Both the position numbers and the translations under genes were made by a program. The notes under the pieces are model-generated. The model ran no database searches, was not told the DNA's origin, and saw only the letters and a list, made by a program, of their open reading frames with translations. Positions 51,001 to 63,300 of a DNA stretch of 64,000 nucleotides are shown in pieces. Each line of letters opens with the position of its first letter. Positions within the stretch are counted from its first letter, which is position 1. This stretch comes from Pithys albifrons albifrons (taxonomy: Eukaryota; Chordata; Aves; Passeriformes; Thamnophilidae): contig NC_092461.1 of the NCBI RefSeq assembly GCF_047495875.1, positions 92,448,431-92,512,430 on the forward strand. The letters run 5' to 3'.

Positions 51001-51137
51001 CTTTTTAGCCATTGACCGAGGGGTACATTGCAGTGGTTCTACCCAAATTTGAAGAAAGCAAAAGTGTAACTCAAGGACTTCTGACGCAGAAGGAGTATGA
51101 AGAAGTTTTGTTGAAACGTCACAATTCTTCTGCATGA
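47412..51137 (+). CDS. ABITRAM: ABITRAM (FAM206A/Simiate), actin-binding transcription modulator, complete
   Basis: Coding exons: 47412-47496, 47973-48024, 49887-50016, 50723-50799, 50871-50940, 51009-51137; they give 180 residues, as in mammals. The conserved body is unmistakable: [40 protein letters not shown], a [12 protein letters not shown] segment, [20 protein letters not shown], and [16 protein letters not shown]. The fold is single-hybrid/lipoyl-like in the family. The protein is reported in nuclear speckles and as an actin-associated factor in neurons. The N-terminal 18 residues before ERYF are poorly conserved and Gly/Pro/Met-rich. The first ATG (47,412) is chosen; a second in-frame ATG lies nine bases on. 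Intron two starts with GC (48,025), not GT. Intron one holds degenerate copies of exon one. Confidence 0.95.
48095..48872 (+). repeat. CR1 LINE, sense, in ABITRAM intron 2
   Basis: The coding remnant includes [20 protein letters not shown] and [13 protein letters not shown] from the end of CR1 ORF2, preceded by frame-disrupted reverse-transcriptase sequence. The 3' tail has TAATCCTTGTACGTTCCTTC and ends near TATTCTATGATC. It starts shortly after the GC donor of exon two. Confidence 0.92.
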
Positions 51138-52337
51138 AATCAATTCTACACTTATCATCTGTATTTGATACTTAAGCTACTTTTATTGTACACTGTGAGT
51201 TTTGTAGTATTCAAAGACCTAGGGCCAGTTTTGAAAAGTGAAACTGAACTGCTTGATTCATATAAAAGTAAACCAGTTCAACTATTTGTGTATTAAAATT
51301 TCTGTACTCTTTTTCTCTGAATTCTAGCACTACAAGTTTTTAAATAAGCTCAGAATGACATGTTGGAGAGTATTTATGTTCCACAATCACCTTTGCTTCT
51401 GCTTAATGCAAGCATAATACATACAGAAAAATCATACAATTTTGCTAATCACCGAATTCAGCCAAACAAAAACAATACAGAGTTTGACAAAGGTGAACTG
51501 AAAATAAAAACACAACAGAAGCACATGTACAAAGAGCAGATAAACTTGAAAATACACATTTCACGCCAGGCTGTATTTTCATTACATCCTGAAGTCAAGT
51601 AATGCCCTTTGTACAGAATTTTGTAATGTAATAATCAGCATCTCTCTCCTTAAATTTTAAATGCTATAATGTCAAGTCTGCATAATACTTCAGTGGTTCT
51701 ACATGCAACTCAAATTCTGCTCAGTAAGTTTTAATAATAAAGGAAGCAACAACTGCCATCTACAAAGGGGGTAAAAGGGTTTGGAGTCAAGACTATTAAT
51801 CACTTAGAAATACACTTTTGCAAAGACCAATCATGTCATCAAGATTAAAATTCAGGGGTGCAGCTAGAACTACTTCATTGCAGGTATAACTAAGATAACA
51901 TTTCAGTGCTTCAGGCCACAGCCTTTCAGACTATATTCCTGATTCTGCTTTATCAAATACATAGACTGAAATAGGCCAGAGATGAGTTTACAGACTTCAA
52001 CAGTAGTGTTACATATAGCATATGCAGCACAGGGGTCCTTATATGAAATGTCTATTAGCAGCATCTTTGGGTTGAAACATCCATTAAGACATTCATAAGC
52101 ATTAATTACAAAATCGGTATCAGTGAGCATAGGAAAGGCATTCACATTATAAAAATACAGAACATTTAGACTAGTTGGTGTTGTAATGGCTAAGTAATGG
52201 GACATCTATTAGATGTGACAAAGGTCAACAGTTTCATTTCAAATTAACCTGGCTTGACTTTCCACAAATGAAAGCAATATTGAAATTCAGCAAGTGTTAT
52301 TTTCAAATGGGAGTTCCTGCATTTCTCAGTGCTGTAA
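51138..52337. other. Convergent 3' regions of ABITRAM and CTNNAL1
   Basis: Holds the 3' untranslated regions of the two facing genes; their ends cannot be placed with certainty. A minus-strand AATAAA at 51,183-51,188 would make the two transcripts overlap in antisense. AATAATAAAGG near 51,735 could serve the + strand. Open frames are short. Confidence 0.5.
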
Positions 52338-55300
52338 TTACTTGCTCTCTAAAAACTTCATGTTTGCTACATGATTTTCTAAAGACTTGATGCCAAATGT
52401 CTCCACTCTCCTTTCTGGAGTATGTGCATTTGTACCAGTTCGTATTCTGTCTTCTTTCCATGGTGGAGCAGGTTTAAGACAACCATTTCCTGCTTTATTC
52501 TGTGTATATGTAAAAAAGAAGATTTCTTAAAAACAACCAACCAACCCAACCCAAAGGAAACAAACCCCAAAACTTTAAAATAGTGTGGCTGAATCAAATA
52601 CTCACCTTTCTCAGTAATTTGAAGCAAAGTGGAAGAAGTTGGCATAAGAGAGTCATTACATTCCTTGTTTTTAGAATGCATGCATCAACCTAAACAAGAC
52701 AACAGTAGAGCAAGACCACTCATTACTTGACCCTGAGATTAGCTCAGTTGGTTACAACTTGGTTGTAATAATGCCAAGGTCATGGGTTCAATCCCCTGTG
52801 TGGGCCCTTGACTTAAGAGTTGGACTCAATGGTCCTTGTGGGTCCCTTCCAACTCAGAATAGTCTGTGATTCTGTTAGGCAATTGTTTTCTGCATGAGAT
52901 GGTAAACTACTTTGAGCTGAAATAAGTAGTATTTTTCCTTCTGAATTCTCTTCTAATCAAATGGTTTTGCCTATTTTTTTCCTAATTTCTCTCTGTAGTA
53001 CATGTGAACAAAAGCATCCCTTAGGTTAAGCCAAGACTTGAGCATGTGTAATTCTCTAACAATCTAATAGTAAGCAGTAATAGAAGTCTCTTGGAAAGGA
53101 GTTCTTATCATCTAAGTACGAATCATCACAATTCATGTTTTTCCTTTTATGTTCTGTCAGCATGATTTAGAAAGCCATACATCATCTAAGCCTTGCTTTG
53201 CTGCGAGTTACAGTAAGAGTTGTATTAAATCTCAAAGCATTTGAGTTTATGCCTCAAATCTAACACTTGGCACGGATCACAAGTCTGGGCCCTCAATGAA
53301 CATTAATTTGAGAGCCTGTTATTGCTGTGTAGTGATACATCACTGTATAAACAGACTGAAGTTCCCATCCAGTTTAGAGAGTGTAAAACAAACCAAGACA
53401 TAGCCCCAAGGTGCTCAGAGTTTGGTTCTGAGTGGCTTGCATGCTCTAGCTAGTTTTAGCCCTGCTGTAAAACTGAAACATCCTTTCCACAGCCAATTAG
53501 AAGCAAACATCCAGGTGCACAGAATGGTCACACTGATCACACTGCTGCTGCTCAGGGATACTTGAAGTTCTTTAAGCCTGACCTCCATTCCCCACTGAGG
53601 TCTGTAGATCTGCTTCTTGTGGCAGTTGTATATGTATTTATTTATAGCAAATACGAATGTTAACCAGAAAAAAGTCTAGGGCAGACTGCCTACCTACTGA
53701 GAGGCAAGCATATATTTCAGTAATAGAGCTGGGGGGTTAGAATTTGTTACATTTATGTTAAGCATTAGTAACAACAGAATAACAATCATTACTACCATGG
53801 TGGAAATACGTATTACCTTCATTAAAATTTTGACCACTGAAGTCCATAGTGAGGTGCTCTTAATTACAGTTCCTATTTCTCTGGGTGAAATTCTAGCATA
53901 TTACGGTATTATTACTGCAATTTAGTGAATTACAGTGTAATTATATGCAGTTATTACTCCATCTCTTACTATTCTGCCTAAAATTCTCATTTGCAGCATG
54001 ATAAAATTCCAGTACCTCTCTTTTATCTAGTGGGTAAGGGGAATGGCATGTTGATAGAAGTTCTCTGAAAAGAGACCTCAGCAGCAAAAAGAATATGAAG
54101 CAATAAAAGCCTATGGACACCTTCCCACCTTTTAATTTTTTAAACTGCAGTCCAGAACATGACTGTCTTGTGAAGCATTTCTGTAAACTCTTTCAGTTAT
54201 AGTGAAATCCAAAACCTAAACAGTAATTTCAGTACTTTTAGTAAGATCAAGGAGAAAAAAATCCTATTATTTTACTGATTCTTAGACTTCAAAGTCAGTA
54301 AGCTCAGGGTAGGGAAACTGTTCCTTAAAACATTAATATCAATGATCTATCTGTGACCACTGGGCCAATTACACAATACTTTATATCCTACACTCCCTAA
54401 AAAAAGTTCATATAAGCCTGTAGAGTAATACTATCCAATATCCATCCAAGCTCTCCACTGACAGGCTTCCATGTATGCTGTGTGCCAGTGTACATATTTC
54501 GTCTCCTTTCAAACAAACTCCCAACATGAATGAGTAGGTCACATCAAGATAAGCTTCACTGAAACCCTTCTCTGGCAGTAGGGAAAATATTAAAAGGCTA
54601 GAAGACAATAGCACCTATGCTGGAGAAAATTCCTTCCTGAGACAAGACAGTGCAGCAAATGGCTGGGATTACAGTTACTGGTGAGGGTTGACCCAACAGA
54701 CAAAACAAGGGCAACGGTTCTTACGGTTCTTCCTCTATACTTTGCACTTCAGCTTCTCAAAACATGTTCAGTGCAAAACAGTACTTCTGTCCTACACAAG
54801 GAACAGCAACAACGTACTGCATAGCAGAAAAATGCTTGCACAACAGTACAAAATTTTGTACTTATTAATTTTTATTGTCCTCTGTCAATCCAAGAAGTCC
54901 AGCTGCCCTGAACTGTTCCACATTTTAACAGGAGCATAAATTAGTAAGTTACTGTATTTCAAAACACATTAGGCATTACTTTCAAGAATATATATAATTT
55001 TTACCTTACCTTTGTAAATGTAGCACTTTTACCCTGAGCAGAAGCTTTAGCTGTTATCTGGAGCTGCTTGCACAGAGAGATGAGTTTTTCAGCCTCCAAG
55101 AGAAGCAAAGCCTTGTCATCCTCATGTACCTGAAACACGTTCAGAAGACAAAACAACTCTGTGTTAAAGAGTCCAATGGTAAGTGAACAGAAGAGACAGC
55201 ACAACCAACTTCTTAGCACTGGTGTCATAAGCTGAATGGCTGTTTTGGAGGTCATACATCACCTGATCAGAAAAGGCATGAAGAGCTGAAGCAAGCTTTG

Positions 55301-58300
55301 TGCCCTCTGTGGCAAAAATCTGAAAGGGGAGAAAGCATGTAACAAAATGAACCACAATGGAAAATGACGCTCTTTTTCCTTGTTTTAATAGTGTGCTATA
55401 AAGTAGAAAAGTAGCAGGAAATAAACTTGTAGTAGTTGTTTATTTTTATAGATCACAAGTCAGCAGTTTGCAGTGACTTCTGAAATAACAAGCTACACTA
55501 CAAACTGCCATCCTTCCAGATAAGCAAAGTTTAAAGGCTTTCCCTTTATGTATCAAACTCCCCTGATTTCCAATTATTTTTTGCACTGTGGCAGGTCACA
55601 AATTTTTTGTGGATAGATGACACCTGCCATGTTTGTTTATTGTCCTGTCAAAGGTAACCAGTCTCCTGTTACACAAAAACATGTACAAGGAATCCACACA
55701 TTACTTCATTTGGCCCTTTGTCTTCTGGTTGTGTTATGCACATTTTCTTCTTTCTTTCCCATGAAAACACTGCTGCTCAGACCAGGATCGAGTGTCTGGT
55801 AACACTACCGAGGACTGAGCAAAGTGACACAATGAGTACTACTAATGTATTGAAGTCCACTGTATTTGCCATAATGCCAGTTTGCTATTCTTCCTCCTGA
55901 CTGGAATCTCTCAGTGTAATGAATTATGTCTGAAACTACTACTGGAACACTGAAAAGTTTGCTTTCAGGTAGTTGTTAGGCTGCTTAAAATCTACAGCTG
56001 CCAGTCAATTCATGGTACACTGTACTTATGTGTAAGGAATCACAGACTTAAGCTACAATTTGGCCTTCATTCAGAGTGCCTACCTCCTGTTTCTTTAAAA
56101 ATATATTACCTCTGCTTGGTGAAATAAATCTTGAGTGGTTTTCAGAAGTCCTTCTCCTCTGTGGGAAATAAAGCAGAAGATATGCCATGTACAGACTGCA
56201 GATTATTTTGCCTGCTACTTGCAAAAGTTATAGTCTCACCCCTGAACGTTTCAGGGTTCACACCACTGAACTGTAAAGTACTGGGTTTTTAGAAGATACT
56301 GGACACAACACAACAATAACTTACTACAGGAACTGCATACAGACATCTCAGTAGCTAGAGCAGTACTGGGGAATTAGCAATGGCTTCATTCTCATAGTCT
56401 GAACAAGAGTAGAAATCCATGTTTCTGGCATACTGAGTTATTACTGGACTAGTAGGTAAGAAAAAAAAATCTCAACCCTTGTAAATAAAACCAAACATAA
56501 ATTCTTCAAGTAAGAAAGCTGACATTGCAAGTGTAAGTTTCAGAACAACTCTTTTCAGTACAGCAAAGATCAGTAATTCTCATCTACAATTATATACCTG
56601 TGCTTTAAATTCTCTCCATTTTCAAAGTGTTTATGAACATATTTCTTAAAATGTTTTCTGTACCCAAGAGATTTTTAAATAGACATGTTGAAACAAAACA
56701 GGTATTTATCCCTTTAAACCTCCCCTAATTTTATTATTAAACAGCTTAGAAATTTACCAAAATTTATCAAGCTTAAGGATAGAATTAAATTCCTTTCTGA
56801 ATGGGTCCCAGTTTCATTATACTCTGAAAATGAAATTGTCTTCTTTCTTATAAACACCTAAATTTGCTGCGTGCAATGTAATTACCTGGTAAATAAATAC
56901 ATTGAGTAGGCCATACTTGACATGCCTTGTCCATGTTGCACAATCTCATTCTCCTGATCCTCCCATTTCTCTGTCTCAGAATCCACATCAGATGTGAGCA
57001 GATGCAATTCTAATCCAAGTTTTGCAATTTTTGCTTGTTCCTGTAACCATATTTATGACACTTGAAAACACATTCTTCAGAGAAGATAAAAAACTAAAGG
57101 AGTTTTTTACTAAAACAATGGCATCTTACCTCAGTATCTAGTTTGACTGGCTTTAATGCTTTCAGATTTGAATTATGCTTCTGTTTCAAACAAAAAATAA
57201 TATTTTTAAATAAAAGGAATTGGTAATCATTTCATTAACAAATCATAAGAGGTAGCTCTATACTCAGAGGAAGACTTTGCAGGAGAGTTCTAGTGCTTCA
57301 AACAAAATTCTCAATAGAAACTGAGAACCTGTTCTGATCTGTCTGACCTCCTCCAGTGGCATGTGCAAACAGCATCTGTGCCCTGTAGATGCCCTGAAAT
57401 GTCAAGGAAGAGACCTCTTCCACAGTTCTTGGATGTCACTTTCTAATGCAGTACAATCTCTTCCCCTTACCCCCTAAATCCTCAGTAATACTTGGGACTA
57501 AACAAATAGCCTTTTACATCATCAAAGGTGATACTGATATCACAGTGAAGTTGATTTGGCTAATAGCAAGATGATGTTGGCTACAGCCCATGGAAATGCT
57601 AGTGGGGCCATACAGCTCATTATTCTGTGTCCCTTTGTTGAAATAGCTGGTAACAAATACTGCCACTTTCATTTCTTCATGGGTTTCCTTCTTTTATTTG
57701 TCATGAACTAGCAGAAATACCTGTTTGGCTGCAAGCCAAATACTGGCTCAGATTATACAATAATTAGTGCAGTGTTTGCAAACCGCATGACACACTTGTG
57801 CAGGAATACATCACTTGTTTCAAATTAATTTACAGTTCCTGGCTTTAACTTTGTGTGCTGGTGCTGTCACCGTTCACAGACAGGAGAAACAGACACAGGA
57901 GCCACAGTCGACGTTCAGAAACTGCACTGGATTGCAGAGGAGGAGAGCAGGACTGAGAACCTTGACTGAGAATCTGAAAAAAGCTCCTGCTATTCATTAG
58001 TGGGAGTATTTGGGCAAATTAAGCTCAGTGATACCTGCAGGGAGCAAAAACCACCAACACTATTTATTGTGAACAACATCAAAAATAAGCTCCAGGTGCC
58101 ATCTCCATCTCTCACTTCAGGAGTCTGAGCAAAAGTAAAGTAATACTACTGAAATTCTTGCTGCAGTTTGGTGCTCAGTTTAGCTTACATGCTATTTCTC
58201 TTTTCCCATCCCAAAATGTTTAAATATTCTGAATCTTATGAATGTCTACCCTGATTAGACACTGTAATTCTGCCTATATATTACAAATGGTGATCCCATA

Positions 58301-60304
58301 CAGCAAGATTTAGCACAAAGGGTAAGAACTGATACTCTCAATTGTGATCTGACTATATTGCAGATATAGAGATACCATTTAAGAAATGCTGGTCTTAAGG
58401 CAGCATCCTAAAAGAAGAAAGGAAAACAAAATCAAACTAGATTTGCTTGTAAACATAAACTTTGCCCTAGAAGGTATGGCAAATATTTAAGCTGCAGAGT
58501 GACAGGTATTCAGGAAAACCAGTCCTCTAGCACAGGTAAATTTTTCTATCCATAAATAACAAAACCCCTCAGAATGTTTGTAGTTTTCTCCACTCTGCTG
58601 TTTACTCACAGTATTTCAATAGTACAGTTGTTAAAAATCAGCTAACTTACTCTGCTTTTAAAACATGATTTGACATTTAATACTACAGAGGAAAAATACA
58701 CGCATGCAGTAAGCACACACGTGAATCACCACAACTACTCTGGTTCTCAGCTACAGTCCTAGGATGCCACTCATTACTAGCAAACAGCAGAGCTGCAATT
58801 AAACAGATGTAACAGAATATGTAATCTAATTAGATCGACAGGAACAGTGTGGCCTCTGTCCAGGGACACCGTGGGCGTGAGCCAGGCACAGCAGACCTCT
58901 GTGCCCACAGCAGGGAGAGAGGAGGCACTACTGAGAGTAACAGCACTGGAAAGAGAGGCAGTTCCAAAGCTTAATGCATCAGTTAGGCAAAGAAATCGCC
59001 CTGTGAAGAAACACTGGTGGTCTTAGGGATGTAATTACATTTCCTGTCTACCTTCGAACTGTGCATTTATTTTAACTCCCTCCAAGTTAAAGCATCTTGC
59101 AAAACTCAGAATAAGGCGGCAACCTTTCAAACAGTAACAAAGCAGACTGTTTAAATCGTAGGCACAAAGCTTTTATCAAGATTATTTTAAAAGGCATATG
59201 AATCAGTAGGTGGAAATCTGACTTCAAACATTTCCTTGTTAAATTTTGTCTGAAGTCTAGAAGCTGTGTAGCTTACTCAGACTAGTGAAGGACAAAAACT
59301 ATCAAAAGTCACTGAATCAGTCTATTTCCAGTTTCAATATTTAGTTCTGTAACCATGAAATTCACCCATGCTTATGCAGCCAAACATTATATTCTATTTA
59401 AATCTGCAGATTGGATTGATAACATATAACCTTTTCTTTCTTCATTAAGGGTCAGAAGTAGTATTGTGTTTGAAGTCACAGAATTACAGAACAGAAGACA
59501 TGGAGACAGGGGGTCATTTCACACCCAAATTCCTGAACAGTAAAGGCTAAGGAAAGAAAGCAAGGAGAGAAAGAAACAAGCCAGAGCTTACTGTACCTTC
59601 TGAGATAATTCTTTCCCTTTTTCCTATCCATGAAAAGACTGAATCAAATGACTGATTAAAAACGTTTATGTTTCCTAACATACAGATGCTCACAGAAACA
59701 CTGTAATATCAATTATAATCAGCTAAGGATATGAAATACCTCACAACTAAAACTGGGTATTTGGCATCACTTTTTTCCCTACATTAAACACTTAAGATCA
59801 CAGAACGAAAAAAGAACTCATCATTTGAAGAGCCTACAACAGGCTTGAACATGTCCATTTGTTCCAAATAGGTCCAAATAATGTTAAGTCTTGGTAATCT
59901 CAATTTTTTTTAGTTTTCAGTATGTTGCAGAATATTCTTACTATTTTAATAGCAACAATGCATCTTTAAATTATACAGCATGACAGTAGTATATGTGGTC
60001 AAAAATGTCATGTTAATGAACAGGAATAAAACGTTCATGTACAATCAAAGTGATCACAGCACATTACACAACTAGTTACCTTAGTCTTCAATCTGTTTAT
60101 TATTCATTTAATAAACTGACAAAGTTTGATATTTTACTGTCAGCCATCCAGACACAACACATGTTAACAAGATATTGCTATGTCCCCATCAAGCTGTGAC
60201 ACAGAAAGAAGTCAAATATGTAACAGCAGATATAAAGTAAATACAACAAACCCAAAAGCAACTTACCCCTGGCCTGGGCAGTGAGAGGTAGACACGCTTC
60301 TCTC
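52338..60304 (-). CDS. CTNNAL1: CTNNAL1 (alpha-catulin), C-terminal part, 5' part not seen
   Basis: Vinculin/alpha-catenin-family scaffold linked to Rho signalling. Minus-strand exons in transcript order: 60267-60304, 57130-57180, 56886-57040, 56110-56158, 55263-55319, 55010-55129, 52606-52689, 52338-52499 (stop at 52,338-52,340). All have consensus sites and consistent phases, together 237 residues. Family matches: GEKRVYLSLPRPG, EQAKIAKLGLELHLLTSDVD, EKWEDQENEIVQHGQGMSSM, AYSMYLFTR, GEGLLKTTQDLFHQAE, IFATEGTKLASALHAFSDQ, EDDKALLLLEAEKLISLCKQ, and VDACILKTRNVMTLLCQLLP. The last exon encodes 53 residues with little likeness to the short human tail, so it is the least certain. Upstream exons were not found to 64,000 and probably lie beyond the window. 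ABITRAM converges on it, as in human 9q31.3. Confidence 0.92.
52729..52876 (+). repeat. tRNA-Ile-derived SINE with CR1 tail (TguSINE1-like)
   Basis: The head matches tRNA-Ile: A box TAGCTCAGTTGG at 52,740-52,751, then an anticodon-arm remnant, then B box GGTTCAATCCC at 52,785-52,795. It lacks good stem pairing, so it is not a functional tRNA. The tail (GGACTCAATGGTCCTTGTGG, TCCCTTCCAACTC, then TCTGTGATTCTG) is the CR1 3' end, which lets the CR1 enzyme mobilise it. It lies in a CTNNAL1 intron, opposite in strand. Confidence 0.85.
52877..55009. other. CTNNAL1 intron
   Basis: Apart from the SINE just before it, nothing recognised; only short, domain-less open frames. Confidence 0.55.
57181..60266. 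other. CTNNAL1 intron
   Basis: AT-rich, no named repeat and no conserved frame was found between the exons at 57,130 and 60,304. Confidence 0.5.
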
Positions 60305-63300
60305 CTATGAAGAACACACAGGTTTACACCAAAATTTGTATGCAGATTTTAATCAATGGGATCAAATGCCTCCCTTCATCCACCCTTAAATGGCAGTACC
60401 ATAAAAGCAAATTACTTACCTGTAATTCATCCTCTCTGAATATTGCATATCTTCTGTCTCATGCTTTGAGAGAGACAGGCCAAGAGCTCTGTACTGTTCA
60501 GATTTTAGCTCCCACAAACTGGCAGTTAAGAAAGCTTCTCTGAACAGTTTCCCTCAGTTATACTTCTAGTCCCCTGCTTGTATGTCACAGGGAGTAAAGC
60601 AACTGTCTCCAATGACTCACTACCTGCATGCAACTCATTTTGTTCCAAAGTACAGAACATGCAATGTAAGGTTTTCCTGGCATGGGGTGCATGGTCTAAA
60701 ATTTGCAATAGACATAGCCACCCAGGCAGATTTTTCTAAGTCATGCCAATAAAACCCTCATGTTGTACTGTACCATATCTCTCCCACATGCATTGTATTT
60801 TATAAAGAAAAAAGTTCTACAGCATTTTACATGCTTACTGATTCAAATCAATTGAAAAAAAAAATCCTTTTAGGTGTTACCTCTAAGTTCGTAAGAAGAC
60901 TTTATTAACAAGAAAAAGCAGAGCCTGGGTTTACAGCCCAGGATTAGAGCTCCAGTTACCAGAAGCTTTAATGACCTGTGAAGACTTACATTTATTACAA
61001 CAGATTCAGGAGAGGAAAGTCTGCTAAACTAAATTAAAATAAATAAAGAACTTAAAAGCTAGTAAGAAATAAGATTTTACCCAAAAAACCCCCAAGGGCT
61101 ACTATAATGGATGGATGTCAGTACCATGTTTACATAGTGATGATGCATCTCAACAAAGGACAAACAACAAAGCCTCCTACAATTGCTAATTTCTTGTCTT
61201 GTATGAGCTTCTACAGAAATCCCATTCTGAGCCCTAAGAAGACAGTTCCTTTACACATTCATGATTTTTTGAAAGCATGCCCTTTATCTCCTGACACTAC
61301 AGAAAGATTATGAGCTCCATGTCTAGGCAACTGACTCCTAAAAACCAAATTTTAGGACACTGACAAGCATCGCTCAACCCTCTTGAGAAATATGAAAAAG
61401 GTAACCTTACTTTCTAAGATCACCTCTTCCTTCCCCTACCCAGTTTTACAAACAATGAGTGAGCTATCAGAGCACAAGCCGCCTATTTTTTTCAGAATGC
61501 AGAGTTAGTCAGATATTAATTGTCCAAACAGGTATCTAAGCAAGATATCTCCCTACAGACTAATACAAATTATGAGAAGTGATTTACAACATCCTACATA
61601 TCAGAACATCAGCTAAAGGGCATGTAAGAAAGCATGTAAGACATACCAAGAACAAAAGCTAACTTGTAATTTTAAAATGCTGCAGCATAAAAGATCTCCT
61701 TGGAGCTATGTAAAAACATGTTGTGCCATGTTAAAAAAATAAAAAGTTCAAACACTGAAAGCTTTTACATAACAAATGGAATACAAATCCATACTGAGAG
61801 GACACACTACTCACACACAAAAGGCTGACATTCAGAATTATGGAAACCAAATGGAAAGAAGTATCAAACAGAAAAAAGAAAAGAAGAAAAACTGCCTTTG
61901 CTTTTCAAGTAATCCCCATTAGTTGGCTCTGCAAGATTTAGTCGCTCATATTCATTTAGTTGCTCCATGCAGAAAGAAGAAGGATCTCACTATTTATTTC
62001 CTGGGAGATTTTAAAAACGCTAATAACCAAAACCCGTGCACACAAAAAAGACACTTCACGAACCCAGAGATACCAGACCTTTGAAAAGAGCAGATCAACT
62101 CAGAGCAAAGATAATTCTACTTAATTGAAAAATAGTTAACTACATCGGTATAACCACAGAACTTGTATTTGATTCCATTAACAGAATACACATATATAAT
62201 TTTGCAGGTATTTAATTTCCTTATTTTGTGTGTCGGATCTTGCCATAATGGTAAGAGGCTTTTTGCCATGTTACGATCTTTTTTATTGTTTTTAGTCTGC
62301 CTTTGCTTTCCTAATGTGTTTTGTCTAATATGTTTTCTTTTATTTTTCACTTAAAATTTATTTTTATTTCATCTTTGTCTTCCAGTTTCCTGCTTTCCAG
62401 TAGTTCCGATCATGTGGTTTCCCTCCAAAGTGCCTCTATTCCAACTTCCAAATCCTGCTTTTGATGTCACTTCTCTGAAAAAACGGCAGAATTCGAATTC
62501 CTTACTTCTGAAATTCTGATCTATATTGCCTATTCATCAGCTACAGCCCTCCCAAATCCTCATAGTCATTTAACTCCTCACATCAAGAGGGCAAACAAAA
62601 GATGAGGGCAGAAAAGTGCATTATCTTCATAAACTATTCTCTCACTCCTGACCAAGTTACAAGGGAGTAGTCAGAGGATGACTCACATTCTTCTCCAGCA
62701 TGTTGAAACCAAACCCAAAAATGTTAGGAAAAAAGAAGCTGGCTGATATCCAACAGCTTGGATCAATGAGAGGTACTTTCATCAGGTGATCCATCTCAAA
62801 GTACAAGAGTCTCAGAGTTAAGTATCAAACCTAAGGAAACAAAATGATCCATGGCCAGACCCAAACCTCCCAAGCTGGCAGGAGTCACCCTCTCCAGGAC
62901 CCTGCCATTCTCCTCAGCCCAGCCCTGACACATCAACACTGAGGAGAAAGGGCCTCTCACTGCTGGCTGAAAAGTGGTTTAGGGCTGAGCAAAAGAAGGA
63001 CTACTCTGCCTCACCATACAGTTCTGCACAGCACAGAAGTATTTTCAAAACACACCTGAGGGTTACTGGGCTATGGTGTGCTCACCAGACTCCCCCCGCC
63101 CACCACGCCTGTGCACCCTGCTCCCCAGCCCATTCCAATGTGGGCATGCTGCTGCAATTACATTAAAATTGAGTAAAATACTGCTTCACTTGCAAGCTAA
63201 GTAGAGCTCTATCCATAAGAGTTTTGAACCTCAGTGTGAGAGACACCTGATTTGCTGTTATGCAAAAAACACTGGATAAGGAGCTATGCAACTGCTCATA

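Noticed and set aside
52729..52805. A functional tRNA-Ile gene
   Set aside because: The boxes are present, but the acceptor and anticodon stems do not pair well and the sequence runs directly into a CR1 tail, so it is a SINE.
61905..61970. Protein-like minus-strand frame as a further CTNNAL1 exon
   Set aside because: No acceptor directly upstream and no likeness to alpha-catulin.
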